From contig NW_020312074.1 in NCBI RefSeq assembly GCF_002999335.1, forward strand, positions 47,402 through 111,401: 64,000 nt of DNA, read 5' to 3'. Source of the stretch: Cyclospora cayetanensis. Taxonomy: Eukaryota > Apicomplexa > Conoidasida > Eucoccidiorida > Eimeriidae. This document shows, one piece after another, positions 33,060 through 45,027 of the stretch (position 1 is the stretch's first letter; each line of letters opens with the position of its first letter). The translations under genes were made by a program, and so were the position numbers. Under the pieces are notes generated by a model. The model was not told where the DNA came from, did not search any database, and worked only from the letters and a program-made list of their open reading frames with translations.

Positions 33060-35923
33060 TCACAGACGCCAGTACTCCCATGGGAGAGGTGGTAACTGGT
33101 AGCCTGGATAGTAGAAGGTGGCCGTCTGCGTGCTGCCACAACGGACGCGTAGCAACTCTGCACAATCTCTGAGAAAGACAGCAAATCCTGTGATGCCCTC
33201 AAAGAGACTAAAGGGCCTGTCGGGTACTTGGAGAAGCTGTTGATGCCTCTTGATGCCCTCCAGGGCAAACATCAGTGCCCGGCGTAGCCACTTGGGATGC
33301 TGCGAGCTCTTATACGCACAAAGTAGAGACATGCCATTACCGCCAATGCCATGACATATCCCCAGTCCTTTTGTTAGAAGACCCCGACGCCAAGTCACTG
33401 ATCCTACGGAGTCTAGCCACATAAGGAAAAATCCAAGATCTTCCTTTGCAGCTTCGGCATCTGAGAGGCCCGTCGAACGGCGTCTGTACAAAGGGGGAGC
33501 CTCTGACTGCTGCTCTTTGGGGAGACAAGAGGTAGATTCCATGCTGCTGAGCCCCTTTTGTAGCTGCTGGTGCTGGACCGCGAGGGCCTCCCCTTCGTGT
33601 AGCTCAACTGCCCAGCACACGAGGGGAAGCATCCCGGGAGCGCCATGGCACCACTGGACAAGCACATCTTTCGTGCTCTCGGTGCTGCTCTTCAGATTTA
33701 GACCGTCTGTGAGATGAGAACGAAGGAGACTCAGCAGGGAACCAAGGGCCAGCCGGCGAACAGTGGCTCTTAGGGTAGCGGCAGCAGCCAGCCCATCACG
33801 GCAACACAGAAAAGCGCTTGCTGCCGGACAGAAAAACGGAGTATCTTTGCCCCTGTTGTGTAGCATGGCGCTGCATACGGTCGAAGAACAGGCCAAAAGT
33901 CGCGCTGCGGCGGCTGTAGCCTCCTCCTTGGAGGTTTGCGTGACCTTTTCCGCGGCAGCAAGCGCTCTGCTTGACTTCTCCGAGGCTCCTGGGAAGCAGC
34001 CCGATGCAGCCGCCTGGTAGAGCGTATCTACTGCTTGCAGCAGCGGCAAGAGGATTCCACAAATGCCGTGGGCAGCTCCCAAATATTGCGTGCCGTGCCA
34101 CTCGTACATGAGGGGCAGAGGGCTGCCTCTAGAGAAGGCAGCGCAGGCTGAGGTGAACGGACGGTGCTCTTCTCGCGGCTCGAGGGAGTCAGTGCTTCCC
34201 CGATCGGCCATAACAGCTCCCACGCGTCCCTGAGCAACCAGCTGCCCGACAAGCTGCGCAATGAGGGAGAGCAGGAGCACCCGTGTCGCCTGCCTGTCGT
34301 CGGATAAGCGCTGAGACGACATGGATAGGAACTCCTGTTGGCTGTTGCTGAACGTCATAGTGCGGCCGAAGGAGACGGACTGACACCAGCTGGATAGCCC
34401 GCTGGCAAAGGAGCGAGTCGATGCAATGCGAAAATACCTATCGTCGAAGTTCAAGTTGCTTCTGTTGCTGTCAACGGCTTCTGGCTCTCCAGTGCAATCG
34501 GCAAAGAGAGAATCACATCCATCCTTGTCTCCCGTTCCTGCTGGCCCTATGGCCACTTCAGGCCGCGCAGCAGAGGGTTCAGAACAACTCGGGAAGCGGG
34601 AAGTCGGAGGCGGAGGAAGCCACAAAACGCGAGAAAACAAAAGCGCATAGAGGAGACCAGCTCGTCCATAGAGGAGCTCGCAGTCCTCAGGCATCATGTG
34701 AACAATGGCTGCGGCTGCCGCTGCTGCTAGTCGGCGCAACGTCAAGAAGGCCTGTTTCTGCAGCACAGCAGGCAAACCAGGAACATAATAGGGGGGCTGG
34801 AGCAGGTGTACATATAGAGCGACATCTGCGCGACTCTCTTGTTTCCGGAGCACTGCATGCGCGGAGAACGACTATTTGGGCGGATGAGAAAAACAGATCC
34901 ATGGCCAGGATTTGGCTTTGCTCAAGCACACATCGGCACGAATAACGCAATTCGCTGCACCGGTGGAAACACCACAGCACGTTTGCTGCATACCTCCTTC
35001 CTGAGGAGGTACTGAGCCACTGCAGTCAATGCAAGGCGCCCAACGTGACCCTGCAAAAATGTGAAGCGGCGACGCAGGGAAGTTGCTGCAGCTCTCGCAT
35101 TTGTATCGTCTTCTTCGTTGGCCCCTGAATCTGCATCTCTGTCTGTCGAAAGTATACTCAGAGCATCGTTTAAGGCCTTTTCCGCCTCTGCTACGGCTTC
35201 CTCCCGTGCCGCATCCTCAGTCGTTGGACTTCCTCCTCCTGGGCGAGTTGCTCGTTCAGCTGCTTCTGCTAGAGCACCTGAATCTTCCAGGTCCTTTGCG
35301 GCGGCGCTCAGGGTAAGGAAAGGTTCTCTCTCTGCCGCAGCCAGCAGGCGTTGGGCTTTCCTTAGTCACAAACATTCGCGCGTTGGAGATACAGCTGCTA
35401 AGTGTGCCAGCATAAACCACACCCTCTGCCCCCACGCCCCCCGCCCGCCTCTCAGCAGGCTGAGCCCTCGCCAAGGTCTGTAATGGCGTCAACACAAGAA
35501 GCAGTATCGGTGGCGCAGCATCTCGATAAGGAAAGCTTTCGCAGGCGCAGGTAGCGCAGGAGGAGTTGATGCAACGAAAGGTGTAAGGTGCTTGCAGCAG
35601 AAGTCGGGGTCTAGGCCGCAAACTCACCTAATAAGTGCATAAGCCAATCCAGCATCGCCCGAGTAGATACATCCAGGGCATTTATTCCTGTCGCCTACAA
35701 GGGTCTCCATGTAGTCTGCTGCGGAATCCAAGAGGTCAGCAACCGAAAGCAGGCTGCTGGAGCAGCCGCTTTTGCCTATCTCAGATACTGCAGCTGTCAT
35801 CGACTCCACTCTTCGGGGAGACCACCAGCCACAGGACCCCAGAGAGGCGGCGGCTGCAACAGCAGCATCGTGCAACGCAGCTGCGTCGTCGCCGGAAAGG
35901 GGCGGAAAGCTGCGGCTTGCCAT
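33060..35923 (-). CDS. LanC-like protein (LANCL family)
   Basis: Three exons join in phase: 35923-35628, 35360-34994 and 34835-33060, about 813 residues. LANCL proteins are eukaryotic relatives of bacterial lanthionine cyclases. They bind zinc and glutathione, and in animals they add glutathione to dehydroamino-acid residues in damaged proteins. Family motifs in order: L-L-Y-G-R-A-G-L-L-Y-A-L-L-F; H-G-T-Q-Y-L-G-A-A-H-G-I-C-G-I; W-C-H-G-A-P-G (zinc ligand Cys about 617); G-I-C-H-G-I-G-G-N-G (zinc ligands Cys 715 and His 716); and S-L-F-E-G-I-T-G. All three zinc ligands are present, so the fold should be active. It is roughly twice the usual 400-residue length because of low-complexity insertions: an acidic stretch in exon 2 and Ser/Ala-rich segments between the GxxG repeats. 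The exon 3 start (phase 0, after GAG) is the least certain boundary. Confidence 0.85.
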
Positions 35924-37136
35924 CAGACGTGCTGCGCTTATGAATTCCTACTGGTGCGTATGCTTGTTATTTTCTGAATTCGACTGATTTTCTGAATGCT
36001 GCTGTGACTTTTCCTGGTATGTCTGCGGTACCTGCACTCGCAGCCCCTGATGTGAATCGTGTTGGTGCTGCTCTCTGATGTTGTTGCTGGCCCGATTAGT
36101 ATTACTGTTCCTCCTACTGTTCCTGCCCTTGCATTGAACTGAAGACTGGCACAACCTCTACGATGCAGTTGGCAGCCTTGCCGCGGTGAACCCTGCAGCG
36201 TGACCGCTTCTCCCTCTCCTAATGTTGTGGCTGATGCGTATTGGTGTGGCGTGTGCGCCGAAGATAAAAGGTAGGCGCATTCGAAGATTCCCTTCTGCAA
36301 TGCCCGTGTGCTCCTTTGCTGCTATGACGGCTGGCTGATGGTTGGTTTGCTCGTCCTGATGACCATGGGTCGCCTACATTATTGAATACACAGGCGTAGT
36401 TAGATACTGACATACTTAAAGGCCGTTCTACAGAAAAATCAACGCGCATTTATGTTGTCGGAACGGAAGAAGCACAGCCCGTTCCAGAATCTCCCCAGGT
36501 CGAGCTTAAGGGCCTTCTCCGGCTGGCATAAAGCGGAGAAGAGGTGGCTCAAACACATGCAGCCTCCTCTTTTTCGGTACCCTGCCTCTTAAAATCCATT
36601 ACTTTCCTCTATTTAATGGGCCGACGCACTTTTAGTCCCATACCGGACGGTGGGGGTCGGGTGTTGGTGTTGTGCAGTAGTAGTGCCACCATTTTTGGTA
36701 GTGCAGGGGTATATCAACTGATGTGTTAGCCTTGTGTCTTTCGGCTGCAGGGGCTTCCAGTGCTCTTCCTGCTTCCCTCTTATTAAATTCGTAGACTAAG
36801 GCTGCCCTGGAGGCCCCTACAGTCCCTTCGGCAGCGTGCACGCTCCTGCACATACAGGAGGCAAACCTAGCTACCAGCTAGAGCAGGAGTACCGACGGAA
36901 GCATTATCAACACCAATATGCCGTGTTTTGGTCGTGTGGTTAAGCAAGAGAAGTAGTAGCAGCAGCCATACACGCAACGGTCCCGGATGCAACAGCACCA
37001 CCGCAACAATAAGAATCAGCAGCCCCCTTGCAGTGGAGGAATCAGCAAAACCCCGTAGCTCGAGACAAACACCACGCATAGCCGAGGGAGCAGGGGTTTG
37101 CAGTTTGCTCAAAGCGCGTCAGAGAACCAGTGCACC
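35924..37136. other. Shared 5' region of two divergent genes
   Basis: Separates the starts of the LanC-like gene and the Gln-rich coiled-coil gene. Contains short GCTG- and GTT-rich stretches; no gene or RNA recognised. Confidence 0.5.
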
Positions 37137-39740
37137 ATGGCCTTTTCTGCAGCTGGTGCTACTGGTGAATCACCAAGAGAAGCAGCAACAGAAGCGTTGC
37201 CACCGGCTGCATCTGAAGGACGCGAGGCGAGGCAGCAACATGCTTATGATGTCTCCATCGTTGCAGCGGAGGCTGCCTCTGCTGCCAGCAAGCTCTTTGA
37301 AGGCCATTTAAAGGAACGGGTGTCGCAAATGCTGTTGCTGTTGCAAGAAGATCCGCATCAGCAACCCAAGGAGAAAGAGCTGAATCGGCAGCCACATAAG
37401 TGGAACGCTCATACGAGGCCGCGGCAGAGCAAATCGACGAGGGGTAATGGGGCCTGTCGAACCCTGGAGGGGACCAGCTATAGCAGTAATAGCAGTTGTA
37501 GCAGCAGCAGTAGCAGTGACGAAAGAGACAAGACACAATGCAGCAAGTGCAAGGCACTGCAGCAGCGATTGAAACTAGAGCGGCTGAAGAGGCGCGCCGA
37601 AGACAGCGAAGCGAAGCAGTTGATTGCCCGCGTGGCCTCGCACGTAATGCGACTGAGGTATATTCTAGAGAGTAGCTCCGTCATTCCTCTGACTTTTCTG
37701 CACCTTTTGCACCTGTTGTCTTTTATGAAGGAGGCCTAGAAAGTTCTTTGTGCATGCGGTTGCTTCAGTGGGGAGGCACGGGAAGCTGCAACAGCCGCAG
37801 CCGCAGCTGCTGCTACGGCGGCATACGATAAGCAGCAGAAGCAGCTTCAGCAGGAGCACCAACTGCTGCATGAAGAACAGAGGCGCTATGCGGCTGTGAA
37901 GGAGCAGTTGGAGACCGTTCAAGCTCAGTTAGAGTCAACTCACCGGCAGGAAAAGCAGCTGCTGCTACAACACGCCACCACGCTGATAGAGCAGCTCTTG
38001 GGGAAGGTGGATCCCCTTTTGCAGCTGGCACTACTTAGAATGGAGCGCCTGGCATTGCGGCTGCAGCAGCTACAGCAGCAGCAAGAACGATGGCAGCAGC
38101 AGTGTCGGCTGTTGCATCCTCAGGGGCAGGTGCAAAGACTACCGCTGACTCACTACTCCCAAGCAACCTTAGGCCTGCTAGGGCTCAATCGTCAACTGCA
38201 GCAGCAGCAGCAGCACTGGCAGCAGCATTTGTGTGTGGGGGGTAGGGAGAGTGCAATCAGCGGCTCAGATGTGCAATGTGGAAACCAACGACTCGTCGAT
38301 GAGGTTATAGGTTCTATGATCGCGGGCAGCCCGCAGCAGCAACAGCAGCAGCTGCCTTACCAACCTGCATCTCCTCATCTTTCTGGCGCTCCAGTAACTC
38401 TACCTACATCGTCTGCCCCCCCCTATGCTGCGGGCTGTTTCAGCGGCAGTCCTATCTTGACTCCTGCCGTTGCATTTGCTCGCGCTGCTGCTGCAGCTGA
38501 GGGCCTGTTTGATGTGTCCAGTGGAGTAGGTGTGCGCGACTGTTACAGCAGCTGTTGCAAAAGCTTGCCTGGAGGCTTGTCCCCGGTAACTCCCGGTGGC
38601 TCTAGAAAAAGAGGCTCCCTGTTGTCAAATGCGAGTGTAGGAAAAAACTTGTCAGGGCGGCACTGGCCTTTCACTTCAGCTCCCGTAGCTGACGCTCCTG
38701 TTGCTTCCGCAGCCTCAGGGCTTGCGATCCATCACGCTGCTCCCTCCTTTATTCCCCAGAACAGGCACGCCAGGACGTTAGAGCGCCTGTCGGCTCCCGC
38801 GCAGATTGCCACTCGCACATCTACGGGGGTTTGCCATGTGTCATCAGAAGCAGACACTCCGGAGGACGAGATTGCTGCAAAGGGGGGGGAAAAGGGGGAG
38901 GTTTTAGCGTTCCAGGCAACGCCAGCGGTGAATGGATCGTCGCCGCATACGGCAGTCGCGCAGCTGCCAGTGGCTAGGCCCCAAAAGGCTCAGACGTCGG
39001 GACTAAGCATTGCATTTCTTGGTGAACGGCTGCAGCCACAGAGAGTTCCCTCGTTGCATAAGCCCCCAGCTGCTCACCTCTATCCGCTTCCTATGAGTGG
39101 CATCCCTGGTGACTTGCAGCAGGAAAAGAGGGATGACTGCTGCTCCCCTTTTACGCAGGCAAATGCACCGCTTCTTACTTCGCCGCGCGTGCAGCAGTCT
39201 GTGCTGGAAAAATGGGCTAGAGAGCAGCAGGCACAGCGGCCAGTTCAAGGACTCTCGTTGGAGGCACCGGATTGGCTCGGGGACGTACAGAAGACGAATG
39301 CCTGTCATTCGGACAAGAAGGAGGACAAGGAATTAGAAATAGTTGCTAAAAAGCACGCAACCGACGCCCCTATGGGTGGAGACCAACGAATAAACGTGTT
39401 CCATAGGGTGGAAGTGACTCAGGAAGATAAGAGCTCCACGCAGCAGCAACTCATGCAGAGTTATGCCGGATCCATTTCTTCCGTGGACCTGCAAGGATTC
39501 AGCTCGTTGCGAATGCCGCTGCGGGAACTGCTGAACGACCAGGAGTCCTTGCTGGAGGCCCTGGATGCTGAGTACAGAGAGCCTCCAGTGGCCCCGCATA
39601 CTACTGACTCTAAATATGCCCTTCCTTTAGAGGAGGAGGTCGAAAAGTATGAATCTGCAGGGGCAAGTGTTCAACTAGGGGGTGAGGACAGAGGAAATCA
39701 CAGGGATGTAGAGGGCAACGGGTCTGTACCCATGCCTTGA
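37137..39740 (+). CDS. Gln-rich coiled-coil protein with homopolymer runs, unknown function
   Basis: Exon 1 (37137-37657) and exon 2 (37769-39740) join in phase (AG|T, Ser) to give about 830 residues. Residues 1-130 are Ala- and Ser-rich, with a run of seven Ser, then C-S-K-C and a basic helix. Exon 2 opens with an Ala run and a long Gln/Glu/Leu-rich coiled coil (roughly residues 185-300) containing several Gln runs encoded by CAG. The remaining 500 residues are disordered, with Ser, Pro and Ala, and end in an acidic segment. No enzyme domain or membrane helix is present. Such proteins are common in Eimeria, where CAG repeats inflate many genes; the coiled coil suggests a scaffold or oligomer. 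Function unknown. Confidence 0.7.
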
Positions 39741-41674
39741 GTACGCGGAAGAGAGTGTGCAGCTACCGTGTTGAAGGACTCATTCGCAGCGCTGTGAACC
39801 CCAGTTGCAGCTTTCAGCGCGAGCACCGTCGCCTGCTGGTGTATTGAGTTGCCAAAAACGGAAATTTTAAGGCATTCTGCGAAGTTGCATGCGCTCCGGG
39901 CCTTCTGGATCTCCCCGGACACATGTTGTTGAGGTGTGCGTTTGGGTGAAGAAACTACTTGACATGACCAATTCGAAACTTTTTCTCAAAGGAGTAAAGT
40001 GCTATTTCCCTGTGGTATCTGGTTGACAAAATTCTACCCTATCGCTCTGCTTACCACTTAAAGCCGACGGCCATGGTGGTGGTTGTCCGAGCATCGCGGC
40101 TCCTTGATACGTGTCCACTCGCTCCTTCGGATGTGTCAATGACAATGCATTGCCAGGCAAACCAACGAAGGCCAAGCCCTTCAGGGTCAACAACGTCAAA
40201 GTATCTTCGAGCCACGCGGCTACCGAACTGTGATCGCAATCAACCGACTAGCTATGCTACATTTTATATTTGCACTAAGACTATAGGGATGCTGCTTGCT
40301 GCCTTTGCGTAATGAGGAACAAGAGTGAAGCTATCAAAGAGCTTATTGAGGGGTAAATTAGCTGACTTAAGACGACTCTTTTTCTTGGTATAACTTGCGC
40401 TCCCCCTGTGGTCCTGCTCACTGTGTCCTTGCTAAACCAAGGCTTTTATTTCAGTGGACAGGTGCACTCTGGCAGTGTTTCTTCGACTCAGTACTCTAAA
40501 CAGTGCACTAGGCCCAATCTCTGCTGCTCTTGTGGCCCTAGTAATCATTCTTGCAGTAAGTGCGCAGCATTGCGCTCTTCAGTAGTGAGCCGCTGCTGTG
40601 GAACATTCAGTCACCGGAGTTGTTTCAGTCCTCACAGACCAAAGTGAACCAGATATAAGTAATAGGTACTTTTTATCGAAGCGCTAATCAGGTGAGGTAG
40701 CCAAACAGACAAGCACTCTAGTGCATAATTATATGGATGAAGCGACCTAAATCAGCTGTAAGCTCTCCCTCAAGCTAAGCGCAGAACCAACTAAAACATC
40801 GTTTAAAACTTTCTTTCTGGATCAAGACTCTGTGTCGTCGAGACATTATCTTTTCTTTGTGCATGGACATTGCGCACATATCGAGAAGGACGAAGAATGC
40901 TGCTGGAGTAAACAGTATATTCTACGCTATAAGCCGCTCCGTGGTTTTCCAGCCTCAAGCGGTTACGAAGCCCTCTTCAACTCACCAAGCATTTTGCTTA
41001 GCACGACATCGATGATATTAACACCCAAACGATTCGATGCTGTGCCAATGCCCTAACCTTTGGGAAAGCCTATCAAAATTTAGGGCGAAGCCCCGCCTAC
41101 TTTTGCAGTGTACGCTGCGGGTTTAGAGAGGCTAGTACCTTTACTAGGAACACATGTTCGGCGAAAGGTTCTTGCCTCGACTACGTGAGCTTCAGCTTCC
41201 TTTGTATTTGCCACCATCAAGATCACTACACGAAAGACTAAGAATAAACTACTTTTCATGATGCGAACCCTCTTTCCTTTGCACCACCTCACCAAGCCTG
41301 CAGTTTGCAGCGGCTGCGGATGTACCCCAAGGTTCCATTCCTCAGTTTGAACTTAATTTTACAGTGTTATGAAGATTATTCTTAGTCTACGTCAGTGAAC
41401 TGTACACTTCGTAAAGGAATCAGCCAGCAGTAGATCGAGCAGCCAGGCCCTCGGGCACACAAAGAAGCTCGCGCAATTCACTAGCAACGAGCGACAAAAA
41501 CAAAGTATTTTTAAAGTAGCCACGGGGAGTTGAAGGTCTCAAAATTTAGATTTTACACCTTTCTTCAGTAAGATCAACACGCAGAAAACCGATAAACGTT
41601 GGGGCTGTCAGTTCGCGCCGAGGTGACCCTCAGTAGTACTGGGTGTTCCAGTACAGCGTGTGTGGGGTTATAGG
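39741..41674. other. Intergenic region upstream of U6, no gene seen
   Basis: No exon chain or repeat found. The Cys-rich open frame at 40408-40647 lacks splice context and is not supported as a gene. The promoter for U6 must lie in the last few hundred bases, but I cannot point to its elements. Confidence 0.55.
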
Positions 41675-41701
41675 GTGGCCTCCTTCGGGAGTGCCATCTG
41701 T

Positions 41702-41733
<32 letters not shown>

Positions 41734-41788
41734 GGCCCCTGCGCAAGGATGACACGCACAAATCGAGAAGTGTAACCAATTTTTTTTT
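41675..41788 (+). ncRNA. U6: U6 spliceosomal snRNA
   Basis: U6 is the catalytic RNA of the spliceosome. The 5' stem is GGC-CTCC closed by a TTCG loop and GGAG-T-GCC (41677-41695). Next comes the near-invariant core AAAATTGGAACGATACAGAG (41703-41722). The ACAGAG box pairs with the 5' splice site, and TTAGCATGGCCCCTGCGCAA (41727-41746) holds the AGC triad of the catalytic centre. The strand ends in eight Ts (41781-41788), a pol III terminator. The 3' portion (ACACGCACAAATCG) differs slightly from animal U6, as expected. Exact 5' end is uncertain by a few bases. Confidence 0.95.
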
Positions 41789-44700
41789 AAACTCCTGCGG
41801 CAAACCGAGGAGAACAGGTGATTCGGAGTCCTGAGGCCTAACATGGTCGTTTCAACGAAAAAGATGGGAAGCTACCAAATTTCGTGATAAGCCAGAATTG
41901 CATTGTTCACAAGAGGACATTTAATATAAGGATGATGAGTAGCGAACGGTTCAGGTGGGCGTGATGGCACAGCACGCATGGCCCTTCAGGGGTTCACATT
42001 GCGAAGCTCGCCGAAAACCACTTTATGTCGTCGGAAAGAGGCCAGTATTTGTTGCCAAGCGCACAACAGAACATACTTCAGTTACGGGAATAAGTGACAA
42101 GGATTCTAGATAGGCATAATAGTATGGCCCGCACGGCCCTTATTCGTTCTTATTGCCGAAGATGGGCGCAGGGGCAGGAAGAATGCCAGTCATGATGTAC
42201 TCTCCAAGCTGAGCAGCTAAGTCCGCTAATGGGCGTATAGAAAGAGGATCCCCTCCATACTCTCTGTGTTGTAATGGGTTTTGGAACAATGGCTTCTCAC
42301 TGCACAGGCCAGTGTAATTCTACGCCGGAGCAAGACTAGAATGTCCCATCTCTTCGCGTGCACTTGATGGAATAATGCAATCATGCCACGCGCAGCTCCC
42401 TTTTCTTGACTCGCTGGCTGGCCCCCATAAAGGAGAAGGGGAATCTTTACTGGGCTACCCTGAAGTCGCGCGAACTTTTTTGCGAGCACTGCTCCAGCAC
42501 AGACTGCCCCTGGCACCCAGAGTTTAGCTAGATATTCTGGCCCTCGTAACCTGGCATTTCTTATGCAATTCTCCCTCCAGTACCTTCTTTGTATCAGTTT
42601 GTCTAGTGGGTTTGATCAAGCGGATAGAGTGGGTCGATGCTATTCTGACTTCCGCGAATGGAACTTCCCCTACCACGGCAACACGGCAGGCTGATGGCAA
42701 GGGCACTTGAGAGCTCAACGTTAGGACATGTGAATGTCTCGCCACTATTGCTCAGCCTTTCCAAGTATCAAAAACACTAGTCATTCGTGTCGTGGGGAAT
42801 TCAAAGATATACAAAGTACAATTTTTCTTCGGTACGGGCCCACAAAAACACCGTATGGGTAATTTGTCTTATTGGTGGCCGAGAAGAGCAAATAGAACGG
42901 ACAGATATGCATTTTTCTTTTCAACTCCGTGCAATAACGCGGTTTTACATGTGGCGGAAGAGTAGCTGCTCTACCTACCGAAACTGAAGTATGAGCAACA
43001 GCTCAAGACCGATTCGTTGATGCTTCTCCTGCACGCGTTGCTGCCGCAGTACCGGATCAGCAAACTTCTGCATGGCCACCACTGTAGCGGGATAAGCTAC
43101 ACTTTCACATTTTCTTCTACACTCGTTGTATTCTGTAAAGAGACACGTAACTACGAGCTCGACAAAACGGATATGGGTACCGTTAGCACGGTAAGGAGTA
43201 GTAGTAGTCTGCACTCAGTAGGAGATAGACGAACAGAAGAACCAAGTAGTGCTAGCCATTTCCATACTAATTTTCTATTAGGTAGAAATAGAAGAAGTAA
43301 TGCTGTGACTTAGGTGCGATGGGCAGCTAGGTGTGAATGATCGGAGTGCTAGAAATGTGGAGCTACGCTTATCCTAGTTGTACCTCTCCCCTCATATTGG
43401 CACTCAAAGGAGCGCAGACAGGCCACCCTTTCGCTAGAGCTCTTTTGCTTAAACCACGGGAAAAAGCCTTTAAAAACAGACAATTCGTTGCCCTGCACCA
43501 CCAGAATCTTACGGTCTACTGCTGGCGACTGATAGCAACTACTCATCCGAAAAAGATATAAACATAGCAAAATCGATCGTGGCTTCGAGGTCGTCCGGAA
43601 ACTTCGGATGTGCGCTTCTCAGATCGATCAACGCAATATTTTGCATGGCACAGCAAGCACCGCTCTAACGGATCAATTAAGGTAGGGAAGGTGCGATCAA
43701 AGGCTGTCGTGCTTCTAATGGGCTGCAGAATGTTTTAAAATTGTGTTGCTACTAGCGGTACGTGCGGCTAGCCGCTTGGTGCCAGGCTCTGTACCCCACA
43801 CGTCCCTGTGCATGTGAACGGCTGCTCCCGCCCGAAGACACTTAAGCAAGTCTCATATTCGGCGAAAGTGCACACAAAGCGATGCGTCTGTTGACATGTA
43901 AAGCTCCGAGTGCAAATGCTATTAAATATTGCATGTGCACTCATGATCACTAGCAAGCCTAGCCACACTGAGAATTCCCCACTGAGGCACGGTGCTACCG
44001 TGCTCAGCCCTATGCTTCTGTCGAATGTGCCTTCCTCATGTCTCACATATCAGAAAAGGCAGCCATCATGATAAATCTGCCTTTGGATTAATATATTAGA
44101 GCTCCCAGGAAGATAGGAGAACCAGCACTAGCGACACATGAGCGCAGTGGCACGAAGAGTGCGATCAGCAGCAAGAGAGCACGTGCACGAGCAGGCTCAA
44201 CAAACGAGCGATTGACACGATGTGGGAACGGCCTCTACTGTAGTTATTTGAATATCAGGATCATGAACTAAGCAATTTATTTTGTCTTTCACTGCAGCGC
44301 ATTAATGCAGCGTGCGAGGAATAGCAAAACCGAACACGCTACCTATACGCAGCACTACGCATGGATGCGACAAATTGCCTTCGGCGCTTCATTTGCAATA
44401 ACTGTAGCTATACCATGCTAGCTCATTTAAACTAATTAGTGCTGGAAGAGACGAGGAATAGATTGAAGACGGGTTGGTGATAATGGGAAAAGCAGCAGTA
44501 GCAACTGCTGCAGCAGCAGCGGGCGGTGCCCCCGGTTGCACGGAGTGTTGCTCAGACAAGATTATACTGCGGAAGACACGGTATTGGCCACCTTTGAGTG
44601 TCTTTCAGACCATTTTGACATCGAAGTGAAGTGCTAGATCTACCCTTGTAACTTTCATACGAGCCAGAGTGTGAGCAGCTGAGGCTCCTGCCGAAACAGC

Positions 44701-45027
44701 AACCACCGAGCCCTCAAAATCTCTAGCCTATGGGATATCAGGTGTATTCTCGCCCCAAAGCCTTATCCGTCTCTTGCAAGTAATCTTCACGTCATCTCCT
44801 CTTGCTCAATCTGCTGCCTCTACACCCCTTGGTGCTGCACTGCCTGAGCAGTGACACTGCAGCCCGTGCCTGTTGGAACAGCCGTTGCTGCAGTGCCATG
44901 GCCGTAGAGCTCCCACCGTTGCTTCGGCGCAGCTGCATCAGCAAATGCAGTTGTGACGCGCTCAACATTAACGCATTTGCTACTGCTGCGGCACTAGAAA
45001 CACCAGCAACGGCAGGAGTGACGAACA
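41789..45027. other. Intergenic region, no gene seen
   Basis: No phased exons recognised. A short open frame with an Ala run begins at ATG 44483 (48 codons) and could be a leader exon of the gene that follows, but no join is supported. Confidence 0.5.

Noticed and set aside
33763..34945. Plus-strand open frames opposite the LanC-like gene
   Set aside because: No domains, and the minus strand carries all family motifs.
40408..40647. Cys-rich 79-codon open frame
   Set aside because: No splice context, signal peptide or recognisable cysteine spacing; likely chance.
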